Assembly (NCBI GenBank): GCA_900316625.1 | Contig: ONDO01000017.1 | Location: forward strand, 1 to 60,398 | Origin: an uncultured Lachnospiraceae bacterium | Lineage (GTDB): Bacteria > Bacillota > Clostridia > Lachnospirales > Lachnospiraceae | Reading direction: 5' to 3' | Length of the DNA stretch: 60,398 nt | Part shown: positions 30,713 to 38,649 of the stretch, one piece after another | Numbering within the stretch: position 1 is the stretch's first letter | Layout: every line of letters begins with the position of its first letter | Program-made: the position numbers and the translations under genes | Notes under the pieces: generated by a model | What the model was told of the DNA's origin: nothing | Database searches by the model: none | Seen by the model: the letters and a program-made list of their open reading frames with translations, nothing else

Positions 30713-31903
30713 ATGACAAAGGACAAGATTAAAATCTATATTATGGCGCATAAGAAGTTCACCCCGCCGGAGGAGAAGGGGTATATCCCCCTGCAGGTCG
30801 GCGCTGCCCTTCATGAGGACCTGGGATATCTGAGGGATGATGTCGGCGAGAACATCTCGGATCGAAATCAAAATTACAGTGAGCTGACCGGACTCTACTG
30901 GATCTGGAAGAACGAAAAGGAAGCCGATATCACAGGATTAGTCCACTATCGCCGCTATTTCCTGAATGCGCGTGGAGAGATCTTAAGCGAAGAGGAAATC
31001 TCGGAGACCCTCGGCAAATGTAAAGCAATCGTAAGCCCCCTGGCAGAATTCGAAGAAGGCGTTACCGTAAGGTCTTTCTATGCTTCTAAGCACCATGAGA
31101 AGGATCTGGATATTCTGTCCGGCGTCATCCATGAACTCTGTCCGGAATATGACAAGGCTTTCGAGGAAGTGATGAATGGCAGAGTACAGAACTATGCCAA
31201 TATGATGATCTGCAGGAGAGAGCTCTTAGATGCCTATGCGTCCTGGCTCTTTAAGGTTCTATTTGAAGTAGAGAAGAGATGCCATATCTCGGACTATGAT
31301 TCCTATAACCAGAGAATCTTCGGATTTATGAGTGAGCGACTGCTTACGGTATATCTGAGGAAGAATGAAATCGAAACCACGAGCTTCATAGCGGATATCC
31401 GGGAAGAGAAGGCGGACATAACAGAAGCGGTAGAAGAAGCCTTTCGGCTTCTCGATGAAGAGGGAAGAGAAGCGTTCGAGAGGTATCTTGTGGAGCTGGA
31501 AAGATGCCATGCTGACTACTTCTTCCCGGATGCGGATGTGCTCTTTCGATTACGCGGGCTAAAGACCATGCTTCCTCTTCTGTCCATAGAAGAAGGAAAG
31601 GTTTTCGAGGAATTACGGAAACAAAAGCTTCATGCAAAAGAGATTCTGAAGTCCTTTCTTCGTATCGCAAGAGCGATGCAGGATGGCCAGGAAGAGGCAA
31701 AACTCTGTGAGCTAATCTATGAAGAGGATCTTCCAGCCTCCTTTCTTCTTGCAATGATCTCTTCCTTCGAAGAGGACAAGCTTCGGAGGATGAGGATCTA
31801 CAGTGGCCTGGCGGAAAAATATGCTACCTCAGGTCAGATGGATCGTGTTATGATCTATGCGCAGGTAGCAATGCAGGAAGGCAGGAAGCTAGGAACGCAG
31901 TAG
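30713..31903 (+). CDS. DUF4422-type glycosyltransferase
   Basis: 396 residues. The N-terminal 250 residues carry the DUF4422 pattern: IKIYIMAHKKFTPPE, GYIPLQVGAAL, YSELTGLYWIWKN and GLVHYRRYF. The family is found in capsule and glycan loci and is predicted to be transferase-like. The remaining 140 residues are helical with no recognised domain. ATG 30713 follows AGGTGAAGACAG; the longer frame from 30653 has no RBS. It ends the second glycosyltransferase island. The 103 bases after it contain no strong terminator. Confidence 0.8.
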   Translation: MTKDKIKIYIMAHKKFTPPEEKGYIPLQVGAALHEDLGYLRDDVGENISDRNQNYSELTGLYWIWKNEKEADITGLVHYRRYFLNARGEILSEEEISETLGKCKAIVSPLAEFEEGVTVRSFYASKHHEKDLDILSGVIHELCPEYDKAFEEVMNGRVQNYANMMICRRELLDAYASWLFKVLFEVEKRCHISDYDSYNQRIFGFMSERLLTVYLRKNEIETTSFIADIREEKADITEAVEEAFRLLDEEGREAFERYLVELERCHADYFFPDADVLFRLRGLKTMLPLLSIEEGKVFEELRKQKLHAKEILKSFLRIARAMQDGQEEAKLCELIYEEDLPASFLLAMISSFEEDKLRRMRIYSGLAEKYATSGQMDRVMIYAQVAMQEGRKLGTQ

Positions 31904-32006
31904 TGGTTGAAGCAGGAAGTTTGCCTCATATCCTGAGAAACAGAAAAAATGACTAGAAGATGGGCATAGAGAAACAGGTCTTATATATGCCAGAAAGGAA
32001 AAGAAA

Positions 32007-33155
32007 ATGGATATTTCAGAACAGATTCGTTATGTAGGATGCGATGATCGCAGTCTGGACCTCTTCGAGAGCCAGTATCCCATCCCCAACGGGGTGTCTT
32101 ATAACTCTTATGTGATCCTGGATGAGAAGATTGCAATCATGGATACGGTGGATAAGAGAGCCGGAGAAGAATGGTTGAAGAAGGTAGAAAAACTTCTCGG
32201 TGAGAAGACACCGGACTATCTCGTGGTACACCATCTGGAACCGGATCACAGTGCCAATATCGGAGTACTGGCAGACCGTTATCCCAAGATGCAGATTGTT
32301 CTGACCGCAAAGGCTGCTGCCATGCTGCCCCAGTTCTTCGACCAGGATCTTTCGAATCGCCTGATTCAGGTGAAGGAGGGAGATAGTCTCTCCCTTGGCA
32401 GTCATACCCTTCACTTTATCTTAGCGCCTATGGTACATTGGCCGGAAGTTATGGTGTCATATGAAGATAGTGAGAAGGTCCTCTTCTCTGCGGATGGATT
32501 TGGTACCTTCGGGGCAATCAGCGAGAATCTTCCCTGGATTAGGGAAGCTCGCCGCTACTTCATCAATATTGTTGGCAAGTATGGCCCTAGTGTTCAGGGA
32601 CTCCTCAAGAAGGCGGCTGCTCTGGACATTGAGACGATTGCGCCTCTGCATGGTCCGGTGTTAAGTGACAAGCTCGAGGAGTACATCGGCTACTACGATA
32701 CCTGGTCCAGGTATGAAGCAGAAGAAGAGGGAATAGTGATCCCTTATGCAAGTGCACATGGCAATACCAAGGAAGCGGCACTTTTCATGGCTGATCTCTT
32801 AGAGAAGGCTGGACAGAAGGTAATTCCCATGGACTTGAATCGTGAGGATATGGCTAAGGCAGTAGAGAATGCATTTCGTTATGATCGCATGATCCTTGCA
32901 GCGATTACTTATGATGGAGCACTCTTCCCTGCAATGGAAGACTTCCTCTATCACCTCGAGATCAAGAACTTCCAGAAGAGAAAGGTTGGAATCATCGAGA
33001 ATGGTTCCTGGGGTCCTCTTGCAGGCAAGAAGATGAGAGAGCATCTCGAGTCCATGAAGGAGATCGAGATTGTAGAGCCAGTTGTCACGATCAGGACCAG
33101 AAGACAATCTAAGGATCAGGCTCAGTTTGAAGCGCTAAGAGATGCTATGCTCTGA
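32007..33155 (+). CDS. Flavodiiron protein (class A flavoprotein, FprA-like)
   Basis: 382 residues. An N-terminal metallo-beta-lactamase-like diiron domain has the HxExDH motif at residues 76-81 (HLEPDH), further His ligands in MVHWPE and LHGPVL, and ADGFGTFG. A C-terminal flavodoxin domain begins VIPYASAHGNTKE near residue 250. Such enzymes reduce O2 or NO to protect anaerobes. It lacks a fused rubredoxin or flavin reductase, so electrons must come from a separate donor. It stands alone, convergent with the next gene. Confidence 0.93.
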   Translation: MDISEQIRYVGCDDRSLDLFESQYPIPNGVSYNSYVILDEKIAIMDTVDKRAGEEWLKKVEKLLGEKTPDYLVVHHLEPDHSANIGVLADRYPKMQIVLTAKAAAMLPQFFDQDLSNRLIQVKEGDSLSLGSHTLHFILAPMVHWPEVMVSYEDSEKVLFSADGFGTFGAISENLPWIREARRYFINIVGKYGPSVQGLLKKAAALDIETIAPLHGPVLSDKLEEYIGYYDTWSRYEAEEEGIVIPYASAHGNTKEAALFMADLLEKAGQKVIPMDLNREDMAKAVENAFRYDRMILAAITYDGALFPAMEDFLYHLEIKNFQKRKVGIIENGSWGPLAGKKMREHLESMKEIEIVEPVVTIRTRRQSKDQAQFEALRDAML

Positions 33156-33188
33156 TTCCCAGGGAATGGAATCATGGGCGGGACTTGC

Positions 33189-34403
33189 TTAATAGCTTCC
33201 GTCAGGATTTTCTTCCAGGAAATTCCCCAGAATCTCCTTGGTGAGTATACGAATCTCATCGAAGAGAGCAGGACGCTTTAGCTCCTTGCAGACCTGCATG
33301 AGTTCTGCAAGCCAGGGCTCCCAGTCCTGAATCAGTAGAACGGATGCGGCTGCAATCTCCAGAGGAGTAAAGTAAGACGATGAGAGATCGGACACAATTT
33401 GTGTCCGGTCTTTCTTGTATTCGGTTCGAATCAGATCAGATACCATGCGGTCCCAGCGATGAAGAAGATCGGTGACTTCATCTTCTGTCTTCCAGAAGCC
33501 CTGTCCTAGCTGGATACCTCGTTTCCTTTCCTCTTCCGTGACAAAAGCAATCTTCTTCAGCTGCTTCAGCTGGAAGTGCATAGAAATAGCCTTACGGTAC
33601 TGCAAAATGAGGGAGAGTGCCTCGGAAGGTTTATGCTCTACATTTACGAGGGATTCGATATAGGAGTGGAAGTCGGACATGTCCTGATCGTGTTGTCTGC
33701 GATAGGAGATGAATGCCTCGCGAGCCTGAACGACGGATTCGTCTTCTTCTGTGAATGCTTCGGGATAGTTCTTGCGGAAGGTCAAGAGCTCTGCAAAGTA
33801 GTTGTAGAGATTGGAAGACTCTGTGTAGTGATAGCACCAGGGACCCTTCGCCTGAGTGATGCAGGCGGTCTCATAGCCTGCCCGGCGGAAGTTCATGGTC
33901 TGGGCGATGTCGTAGAAGTCAAAATGATGGAAGATATCCTCGGACCAGGGCAGGTCGACCTGTGTCGCTAACAGATAGCCGTCCAGAGCGACGCAGGGGA
34001 GGCAGGAATCCTCTACCGGAGGAATCTCTGCCTGGAAGATCATAGGTCCGGCAACGGCACCGTAGTCAAAATGAGTGACATAGATACCGCTGGGAACTGC
34101 TTTGCTTGCTCCGGCGAGACCGAGAAGGCCTGTCTTGGGGTGACTTTCGAAGATGGAGATGAGATCGCCGATGAAGTTCTCGTGCATGATCCAGACATCG
34201 TGATGCAGGTAGACCTTATACTTGGCATCCGATGATTTCAGGGCACGATTATAGCCTTCACACATGCTCCTGGCATCACGTATGATACGAAACTCCGTAT
34301 CGATGCCAGAAGGAACAGGTAACTTATGGATATAGAAGAGCGCTTCGGATAGCTTTTCTTCATCATTTGAACAGAGAATAAAACAGAGCTTATTAGGATT
34401 CAT
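33189..34403 (-). CDS. Glycosyltransferase-like protein (GT2-type, StrF-like N-terminus)
   Basis: 404 residues. The N-terminal 230 residues fit the GT2-like domain found in StrF-type proteins: KLCFILCSNDEEKLSEALFY, GYNRALKSSDAKYKVYLHHD (HHD in place of DxD), GLLGLAGA, and CLPCVALDGYLLAT. The C-terminal 170 residues are helical and not recognised. It lies downstream of truA on the same strand with a 65-base gap. It may act on the same targets as the glycosyltransferase islands; the substrate is unknown. Confidence 0.72.
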   Translation of the reverse strand: MNPNKLCFILCSNDEEKLSEALFYIHKLPVPSGIDTEFRIIRDARSMCEGYNRALKSSDAKYKVYLHHDVWIMHENFIGDLISIFESHPKTGLLGLAGASKAVPSGIYVTHFDYGAVAGPMIFQAEIPPVEDSCLPCVALDGYLLATQVDLPWSEDIFHHFDFYDIAQTMNFRRAGYETACITQAKGPWCYHYTESSNLYNYFAELLTFRKNYPEAFTEEDESVVQAREAFISYRRQHDQDMSDFHSYIESLVNVEHKPSEALSLILQYRKAISMHFQLKQLKKIAFVTEEERKRGIQLGQGFWKTEDEVTDLLHRWDRMVSDLIRTEYKKDRTQIVSDLSSSYFTPLEIAAASVLLIQDWEPWLAELMQVCKELKRPALFDEIRILTKEILGNFLEENPDGSY

Positions 34404-34468
34404 TACTATTTGTTTTCCATAAAATAGATTGGACGATTTAAGAATTCGTCCATGCGAGTATTGTCCTA

Positions 34469-35242
34469 TCAGTAGTCTACTTTCAGAAGACAGAGTCCCT
34501 TCGCCGGTGCCGTTGGCCCGGCGATTTTTCTGTCTCTTGCTTCGAGAATCTTAGGTATATCGTCTACAGCAATACGTCCATAGCCAACCTCAATCAAGGT
34601 TCCGACGATAATTCGAACCATATTCTGAAGGAAGCCGGTGCCATGTACAGTGATATAGATATAGCCCTGGCTGCGTCTTACTTCGAGACGATCTACATTT
34701 CTGACAGTGGACTTCTTCATGCGGGGATTGCCACAGAAGGACTTGAAGTCATGTTCACCCACAATGCGTTCCGCGGCACGAGACATCTTATCCGTGTCGA
34801 TCGGTGTATCCAGATAGGTATAGTACTTGCGGTTGAAAACGGGGCGGACGGGACTGTCACAGAGGGTGTACAGGTAGGTCTTGCCGACGGCGTTATAACG
34901 TGCGTGGAAGCGGTCGGATGCCTCATGAACATCGAGAATGGCAATGTCATCAGGGAGATATCTGTTCATATAATCGCGGATTTCGTCGCAAGTCAGTTCT
35001 GTGTCGAGGAAGACAGATGCGACCATGGCGCGGGCGTGGACACCTGCATCGGTTCGACCCGCTCCGATGACCTCGATGGGGCAGTCTGGCTCCATGAAAT
35101 CGTGACCGCTAAGTTCCAGACCGCACATACGGGCGAGGACATTCTCAATCTTCCCCTGGATGGTATCCTTATCCGGCTGGTGTTCCCAACCGAAATAACG
35201 GCTGCCGTCGTAGGAGATTCGTAATTTATAATTCTTTCGCAT
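34469..35242 (-). CDS. truA: tRNA pseudouridine(38-40) synthase TruA
   Basis: 257 residues. It isomerises uridines 38-40 in the tRNA anticodon arm. The catalytic GAGRTDAGVHARAM motif (Asp in RTDAG), the N-terminal LRISYDGSRYFGWEHQP and the C-terminal GTGFLQNMVRIIVGTLIEVG are all present. I chose ATG 35242 because GGAA lies at suitable distance upstream; ATG 35251 is three codons longer but has its GGAA flush against it. It is transcribed from its own promoter, divergent from the tetR operon. Confidence 0.96.
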   Translation of the reverse strand: MRKNYKLRISYDGSRYFGWEHQPDKDTIQGKIENVLARMCGLELSGHDFMEPDCPIEVIGAGRTDAGVHARAMVASVFLDTELTCDEIRDYMNRYLPDDIAILDVHEASDRFHARYNAVGKTYLYTLCDSPVRPVFNRKYYTYLDTPIDTDKMSRAAERIVGEHDFKSFCGNPRMKKSTVRNVDRLEVRRSQGYIYITVHGTGFLQNMVRIIVGTLIEVGYGRIAVDDIPKILEARDRKIAGPTAPAKGLCLLKVDY

Positions 35243-35306
35243 AGGACTCATTTCCAGAGGTCTGCACTGGTTAGCAGACGAAATCTTACAGCTTCATGCA
35301 GATACA

Positions 35307-35335
35307 ATTATATGCCATAAAACCAGTCAGGGCAA
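35307..35335 (-). promoter_or_regulatory. Promoter of truA (minus strand)
   Basis: Read on the minus strand: TTGCCC (35335-35330), a 17-base spacer and TATAAT (35312-35307). Confidence 0.7.
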
Positions 35336-35403
35336 AGTAGTCGAATAGAAAGGGAATAGGGAATAGGGGAGATGGCAGCACAGAGTGGAAGAAGCAGCTT
35401 GTG

Positions 35404-35432
35404 TTGACGGAGATCATAAAAGGAGATATTAT
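35404..35432 (+). promoter_or_regulatory. Promoter of the tetR operon
   Basis: TTGACG (35404-35409), a 17-base spacer and TATTAT (35427-35432). The -10 is overlapped by an 18-base palindrome, consistent with repression by the first gene product. Confidence 0.78.
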
Positions 35433-35505
35433 GAACGTGTTCATAATAATTATTCTGCAGAATATTTCAAGCAGAATGGAGTAAGTCTTAAGAATTGACT
35501 TACTC
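35429..35505 (+). promoter_or_regulatory. TetR operator and two further dyads
   Basis: Three inverted repeats follow each other: TTATGAAC-GT-GTTCATAA (35429-35446) over the -10; the perfect 14-base palindrome TATTCTGCAGAATA (35451-35464); and GAGTAAGTC/GACTTACTC (35479-35487 and 35497-35505) in the leader. The first is the best operator candidate for the TetR protein encoded 97 bases downstream. Confidence 0.65.
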
Positions 35506-35542
35506 TTGCCCTGGCGGTAGATACCCGAAGTTTGGAGTGGAT

Positions 35543-36043
35543 ATGCCAAAGATTATCGAAAATATAAGAGAGAGTCTCGTGGAAAATGCTGAGAAGGTTC
35601 TGCTGGAAGAGGGGATTTCTGCAGTGACCGTACGCCGGATTTCGGCGGAGAGCGGGATTGCATCAGGTACGGTATATCACTACTTCAGTTCAAAAGAGGA
35701 CATCCTTGCTGCCGTATTCCTGAAGAGATGGATAGAGAAAAAAGAAAAGATCTGTAAGAAAGTTGAGAAGGCAAAGGATTTCCAACAAGCGATGAAGTTA
35801 ATTCACGAGGGATTAATGGAATTCGCTTCAGAAAACAGACCCTACTGGCAGGGGAAGGATATGAACCCGGTGGCCGCCCATCATGCGGCATTGGCAAGTG
35901 AACTCGCAGGTATGGTGGAGAGGTTTTCGAAGGAACTCGGGGATGAGAGGATGGCTTCCTATGCGAGACTGATTGCCGAGAATATCCTGCTCTCACTTCA
36001 TGTAGATGAGAATCTGTTTGATCAGTTTATGGAATTGTTATAG
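35543..36043 (+). CDS. TetR-family transcriptional regulator
   Basis: 166 residues. The N-terminal helix-turn-helix is typical: AEKVLLEEGISAVTVRRISA, then SGIASGTVYHYFSSKEDIL (residues about 12-50). The C-terminal ligand-binding part is short. ATG 35543 follows TTGGAGTGGAT; the frame reads 16 codons further upstream through the third dyad without an RBS. It leads an operon with an oxidoreductase and two membrane proteins and probably represses it in response to a small molecule, perhaps a lipid or toxic compound. Confidence 0.9.
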   Translation: MPKIIENIRESLVENAEKVLLEEGISAVTVRRISAESGIASGTVYHYFSSKEDILAAVFLKRWIEKKEKICKKVEKAKDFQQAMKLIHEGLMEFASENRPYWQGKDMNPVAAHHAALASELAGMVERFSKELGDERMASYARLIAENILLSLHVDENLFDQFMELL

Positions 36044-36056
36044 AAAGAGGTTTGCT

Positions 36057-36908
36057 ATGAAAGTTGCATTATTTGGTGCGTATGGACATCTGGGTTCCGA
36101 TATTCAGAAGGAGCTGGTAAGGCAGGGGCATGAGGTGCTTGCCTGCGATGCAATCGAGAGAGAACTTGTTCTGGAGGGTAGTGGTCGTTCTACATTTGTG
36201 AAGATCGATGCAACCAAGCCGGAAACACTCGAGGGAGTCTGTGAGAACGTGGACTGTGTCATTACGACAGTGGGACTTACCAAGGCATCGGCTACGGTGA
36301 GCTGCTATGATATCGATCTCAATGGTAACAAAAATATTCTCGCTGAGGCCAAACGTGCGGGTGTGAAGAAGTTCGTCTATATCTCTGTGATTCACGCAGA
36401 TGAACATGCAGAGATTCCTATGCTGGATGCCAAGGCGAAGATGGAAGAGGAAGTGAAGAAGAGCGGTATTCCCTATATCATCTACCGTCCGACTGGCTAC
36501 TTCTACGACATTGTCCATGTCTTAAAGCCGATGGTGGAGAAGGGGGCGATCTCTCTTCTTGGCAAAGAACCTGGTGTCGCTAACGTAATTGCAACGGAGG
36601 ACTTCGCAGAATATATAGTTGCCCATCTGGGAGATGAGAACGTGACGGTGTCGATCGGTGGAAGAGAGACCTATAACTATGATGAGATTGCCAAGATGTG
36701 CTTCGATGCGGTAGGAAAGCCCTGCGTCATTAAGCGTGCACCGGTTTTCCTCTTCGATATTCTGATCTTCGTGAATGCACTGAAGAAGAATGGCAAGGCG
36801 GATATTATTAAATTCTCCAAGTTTACCCTGACCGGGGATCTGGTTGGAGAGGTGAAGTATGGAAAGCAGAGTTTCTCTGCATATCTTGAGAAGGAGATGA
36901 AAGCATGA
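36057..36908 (+). CDS. NAD(P)-binding Rossmann protein (NmrA/atypical SDR)
   Basis: 283 residues. The dinucleotide-binding start VALFGAYGHLGSDIQKEL fits an atypical SDR (GxxGxxG-like), followed by VDCVITTVGLTKAS, KRAGVKKFVYISVI and YIIYRPTGYFYDI. These are NmrA/complex-I-39-kDa-like features without a clear YxxxK active site. ATG 36057 follows AAGAGG, 13 bases after tetR. The C-terminus overlaps the next gene by four bases. It may act as a redox sensor or as a reductase paired with the downstream 5-alpha-reductase-like membrane enzyme. Confidence 0.85.
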   Translation: MKVALFGAYGHLGSDIQKELVRQGHEVLACDAIERELVLEGSGRSTFVKIDATKPETLEGVCENVDCVITTVGLTKASATVSCYDIDLNGNKNILAEAKRAGVKKFVYISVIHADEHAEIPMLDAKAKMEEEVKKSGIPYIIYRPTGYFYDIVHVLKPMVEKGAISLLGKEPGVANVIATEDFAEYIVAHLGDENVTVSIGGRETYNYDEIAKMCFDAVGKPCVIKRAPVFLFDILIFVNALKKNGKADIIKFSKFTLTGDLVGEVKYGKQSFSAYLEKEMKA

Positions 36909-37714
36909 CAGTTTTGAACTACCTAATCCTATTTTGTGCATCGCTCGTGCTCTGCTCTGTAGGCTTTAAGAATTTCGTGTATTTTATGTCGGTGGGATAT
37001 GGATTTGCCATCGCAGGACTGGCAATACTCCTTGCTCTTCTATTCCCCAGGTCTCTCACCTTGGCAAGCGGGGTAGCGCTTCTCGTCTTCGTGCTGTATG
37101 GGGCAAGATTGTCTGGCTTTCTGCTCTATCGCGAGTTCAGGAACAAAAACTATAAGAAGGTTTTCAACGAGGCAAGTGGTTCGAATGGACAGATGCCCGC
37201 TTTCGTGAAGATTGCCATCTGGATTGTCTGTGCAGTGCTCTATGTGCTGCAGGTTCTGCCCCTGGCATTCCGCCTTACGAATGCTCCGACAGGAGAAGGA
37301 TTGCTCTGGCTCGGTATCGTATTGTCTGTCCTCGGTCTCATCCTCGAATCGGCAGCGGATCTTGAGAAGTCCGCACAGAAGAAGGAGAGAGCAGATATGG
37401 TTGCCATGAAGGGACTCTATCGCTTCACTCGCTGCCCCAATTATTGTGGTGAAATCCTCTTCTGGACCGGAGTGCTGATCGGTGCGCTGAATACGCTTGC
37501 GGGCCCCTTACAGTGGCTTCTGTCTATTCTGGGATATGTCTCTATTGTCTACGTTATGATCAGTGGAGCAGCCCGATTGGAGAAGAAGCAGAATAAGCGC
37601 TATGGTGACAAGAAGGAATATCAGGAATATGTTAAGAGTACACCGATCCTTCTGCCTCTCATTCCTGTCTACCACCTGTCGAAGCAGGAGGCGAAGAGTG
37701 ATGAAGTCAAATGA
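36905..37714 (+). CDS. DUF1295 membrane protein (steroid 5-alpha-reductase-like)
   Basis: 269 residues with six to seven hydrophobic helices. The C-terminal motif LYRFTRCPNYCGEILFWTG corresponds to the family RHPNYxGE signature (here Cys replaces His), and the tail KKQNKRYGDKKEYQEYVKST is typical. Members are related to steroid reductases and isoprenylcysteine methyltransferases. It overlaps both neighbours, so the operon is tightly coupled. Action on a lipid or isoprenoid is plausible. Confidence 0.85.
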   Translation: MTVLNYLILFCASLVLCSVGFKNFVYFMSVGYGFAIAGLAILLALLFPRSLTLASGVALLVFVLYGARLSGFLLYREFRNKNYKKVFNEASGSNGQMPAFVKIAIWIVCAVLYVLQVLPLAFRLTNAPTGEGLLWLGIVLSVLGLILESAADLEKSAQKKERADMVAMKGLYRFTRCPNYCGEILFWTGVLIGALNTLAGPLQWLLSILGYVSIVYVMISGAARLEKKQNKRYGDKKEYQEYVKSTPILLPLIPVYHLSKQEAKSDEVK

Positions 37715-38195
37715 AGTTCAGGGCTTTACCCTGGGACTTGCTCTGGCAGATGCGATTCCAGTGGTCCTGTTTGCCCTCATCCTATCCTGCATTATGACAC
37801 GCTTTCATAACAATGTGTTTCTATCAGGTGGAATACTGACAATCGTGGGAGGCACATGCAAGGTCTTGTGGAAAATACTGCTGGCTTGCAGGAAGAAGGA
37901 CTACCACTTTCTGAACCGTCCTCTCTTTATTGTGCTCATGCCGTCTGGATTCCTTCTGATGCTCTTAGCACTGGTCATTGCCTGTCTGGAAGGAGAGGCC
38001 AATCTCCTTGGGGTTCTTAGAGCCTGTCTGGGATTCCCTTCTGTCCTCTTTTTTATACCGGGCATTCTGGGTCTGGTCGCGATGACCATATATGTGAAGT
38101 GCCACGATAAGAGTGATGCGAAGAATAACTGGATAGAGCAATTGACCAATAGCTTCGCTCAGCTTATGTTCCTCCTGGGGATTCTCGTAATGTGA
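37701..38195 (+). CDS. Small membrane protein of unknown function
   Basis: 164 residues with about four transmembrane segments (LALADAIPVVLFALILSCIM; LFIVLMPSGFLLMLLALVIA; LFFIPGILGLVAMTIYV; a short C-terminal one). The start is ATG 37701 after GGAGG, overlapping the DUF1295 gene by 14 bases. I do not recognise the family. Its position as last gene of the tetR operon suggests a membrane partner of the DUF1295 enzyme. Confidence 0.75.
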   Translation: MKSNEVQGFTLGLALADAIPVVLFALILSCIMTRFHNNVFLSGGILTIVGGTCKVLWKILLACRKKDYHFLNRPLFIVLMPSGFLLMLLALVIACLEGEANLLGVLRACLGFPSVLFFIPGILGLVAMTIYVKCHDKSDAKNNWIEQLTNSFAQLMFLLGILVM

Positions 38196-38221
38196 TCGGA
38201 TTACAATCGTATATCGTAGAA

Positions 38222-38256
38222 GAAGGCATCTCACCTGGCTGGGGATGCCTTTTTGT
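38222..38256 (+). terminator. Terminator of the tetR operon
   Basis: AAGGCATC (38223-38230) pairs with GATGCCTT (from 38244), followed by TTTT. It lies 27 bases after the last stop codon. Confidence 0.85.
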
Positions 38257-38280
38257 TTGGAAGAGGGAAAAGGACAAGAA

Positions 38281-38344
38281 AAACCTCCGGACGAATCCGG
38301 AGGTGAAGATTTTGGGGAGTGCCAGGAGAATCGCTTCTCCTGGC
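38281..38344. other. Two perfect tandem hairpins in the gap before mbl
   Basis: CCTCCGGA-CGAA-TCCGGAGG (38285-38304) and GCCAGGAGAA-TCGC-TTCTCCTGGC (38321-38344) are perfect stems 16 bases apart. The first is preceded by AAAAA, so on the minus strand it resembles a terminator, yet no minus-strand gene lies upstream of it. The second has no T run on either strand. The rest of the 38196-38649 gap is AT-rich with no gene seen. Confidence 0.6.
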
Positions 38345-38400
38345 TGAGTTATGAAAATTATATTAGCCTGTCAGCTAGTACAGTAAAGACTATAGGGTAA

Positions 38401-38422
38401 AATTGTGAACAAATTGTGAACA
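38401..38422. promoter_or_regulatory. Two-unit 11-bp direct repeat upstream of mbl (WalR-like box)
   Basis: Two exact copies of AATTGTGAACA stand in tandem, giving TGTGAA-N5-TGTGAA. This matches the spacing of OmpR-family tandem sites such as WalR (TGTWAH-N5-TGTWAH), with G at the fourth position. The reverse complement matches the repeats upstream of htrA (55489-55505). Confidence 0.55.
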
Positions 38423-38541
38423 ACCCATAAAAAGATAATTAAGAATTACTGTATTTTAGGGCATTTGAGGAACATTTAGATGCTCGGAAGCTGAATTCTT
38501 CGCGGGGGCACAGAAAATGGGCATCCGATGACGAAAAGGTG

Positions 38542-38569
38542 TTGAATTTGATACTTAAATGGATATAAT
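38542..38569 (+). promoter_or_regulatory. Promoter of mbl
   Basis: TTGAAT (38542-38547), a 16-base spacer and TATAAT (38564-38569), 80 bases before the gene. Confidence 0.72.
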
Positions 38570-38649
38570 ATATCTACAGTGCGTCCTTGTGTGGTTTTTC
38601 GAGTGAAAGACCAATTTTGTAGGAGAATGCATCGGAAAGGAGCCTCGCT

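Noticed and set aside
38401-38422. CRISPR-like repeat
   Set aside because: Only two adjacent 11-base units with no spacers. No CRISPR array or cas gene was seen anywhere in the window.
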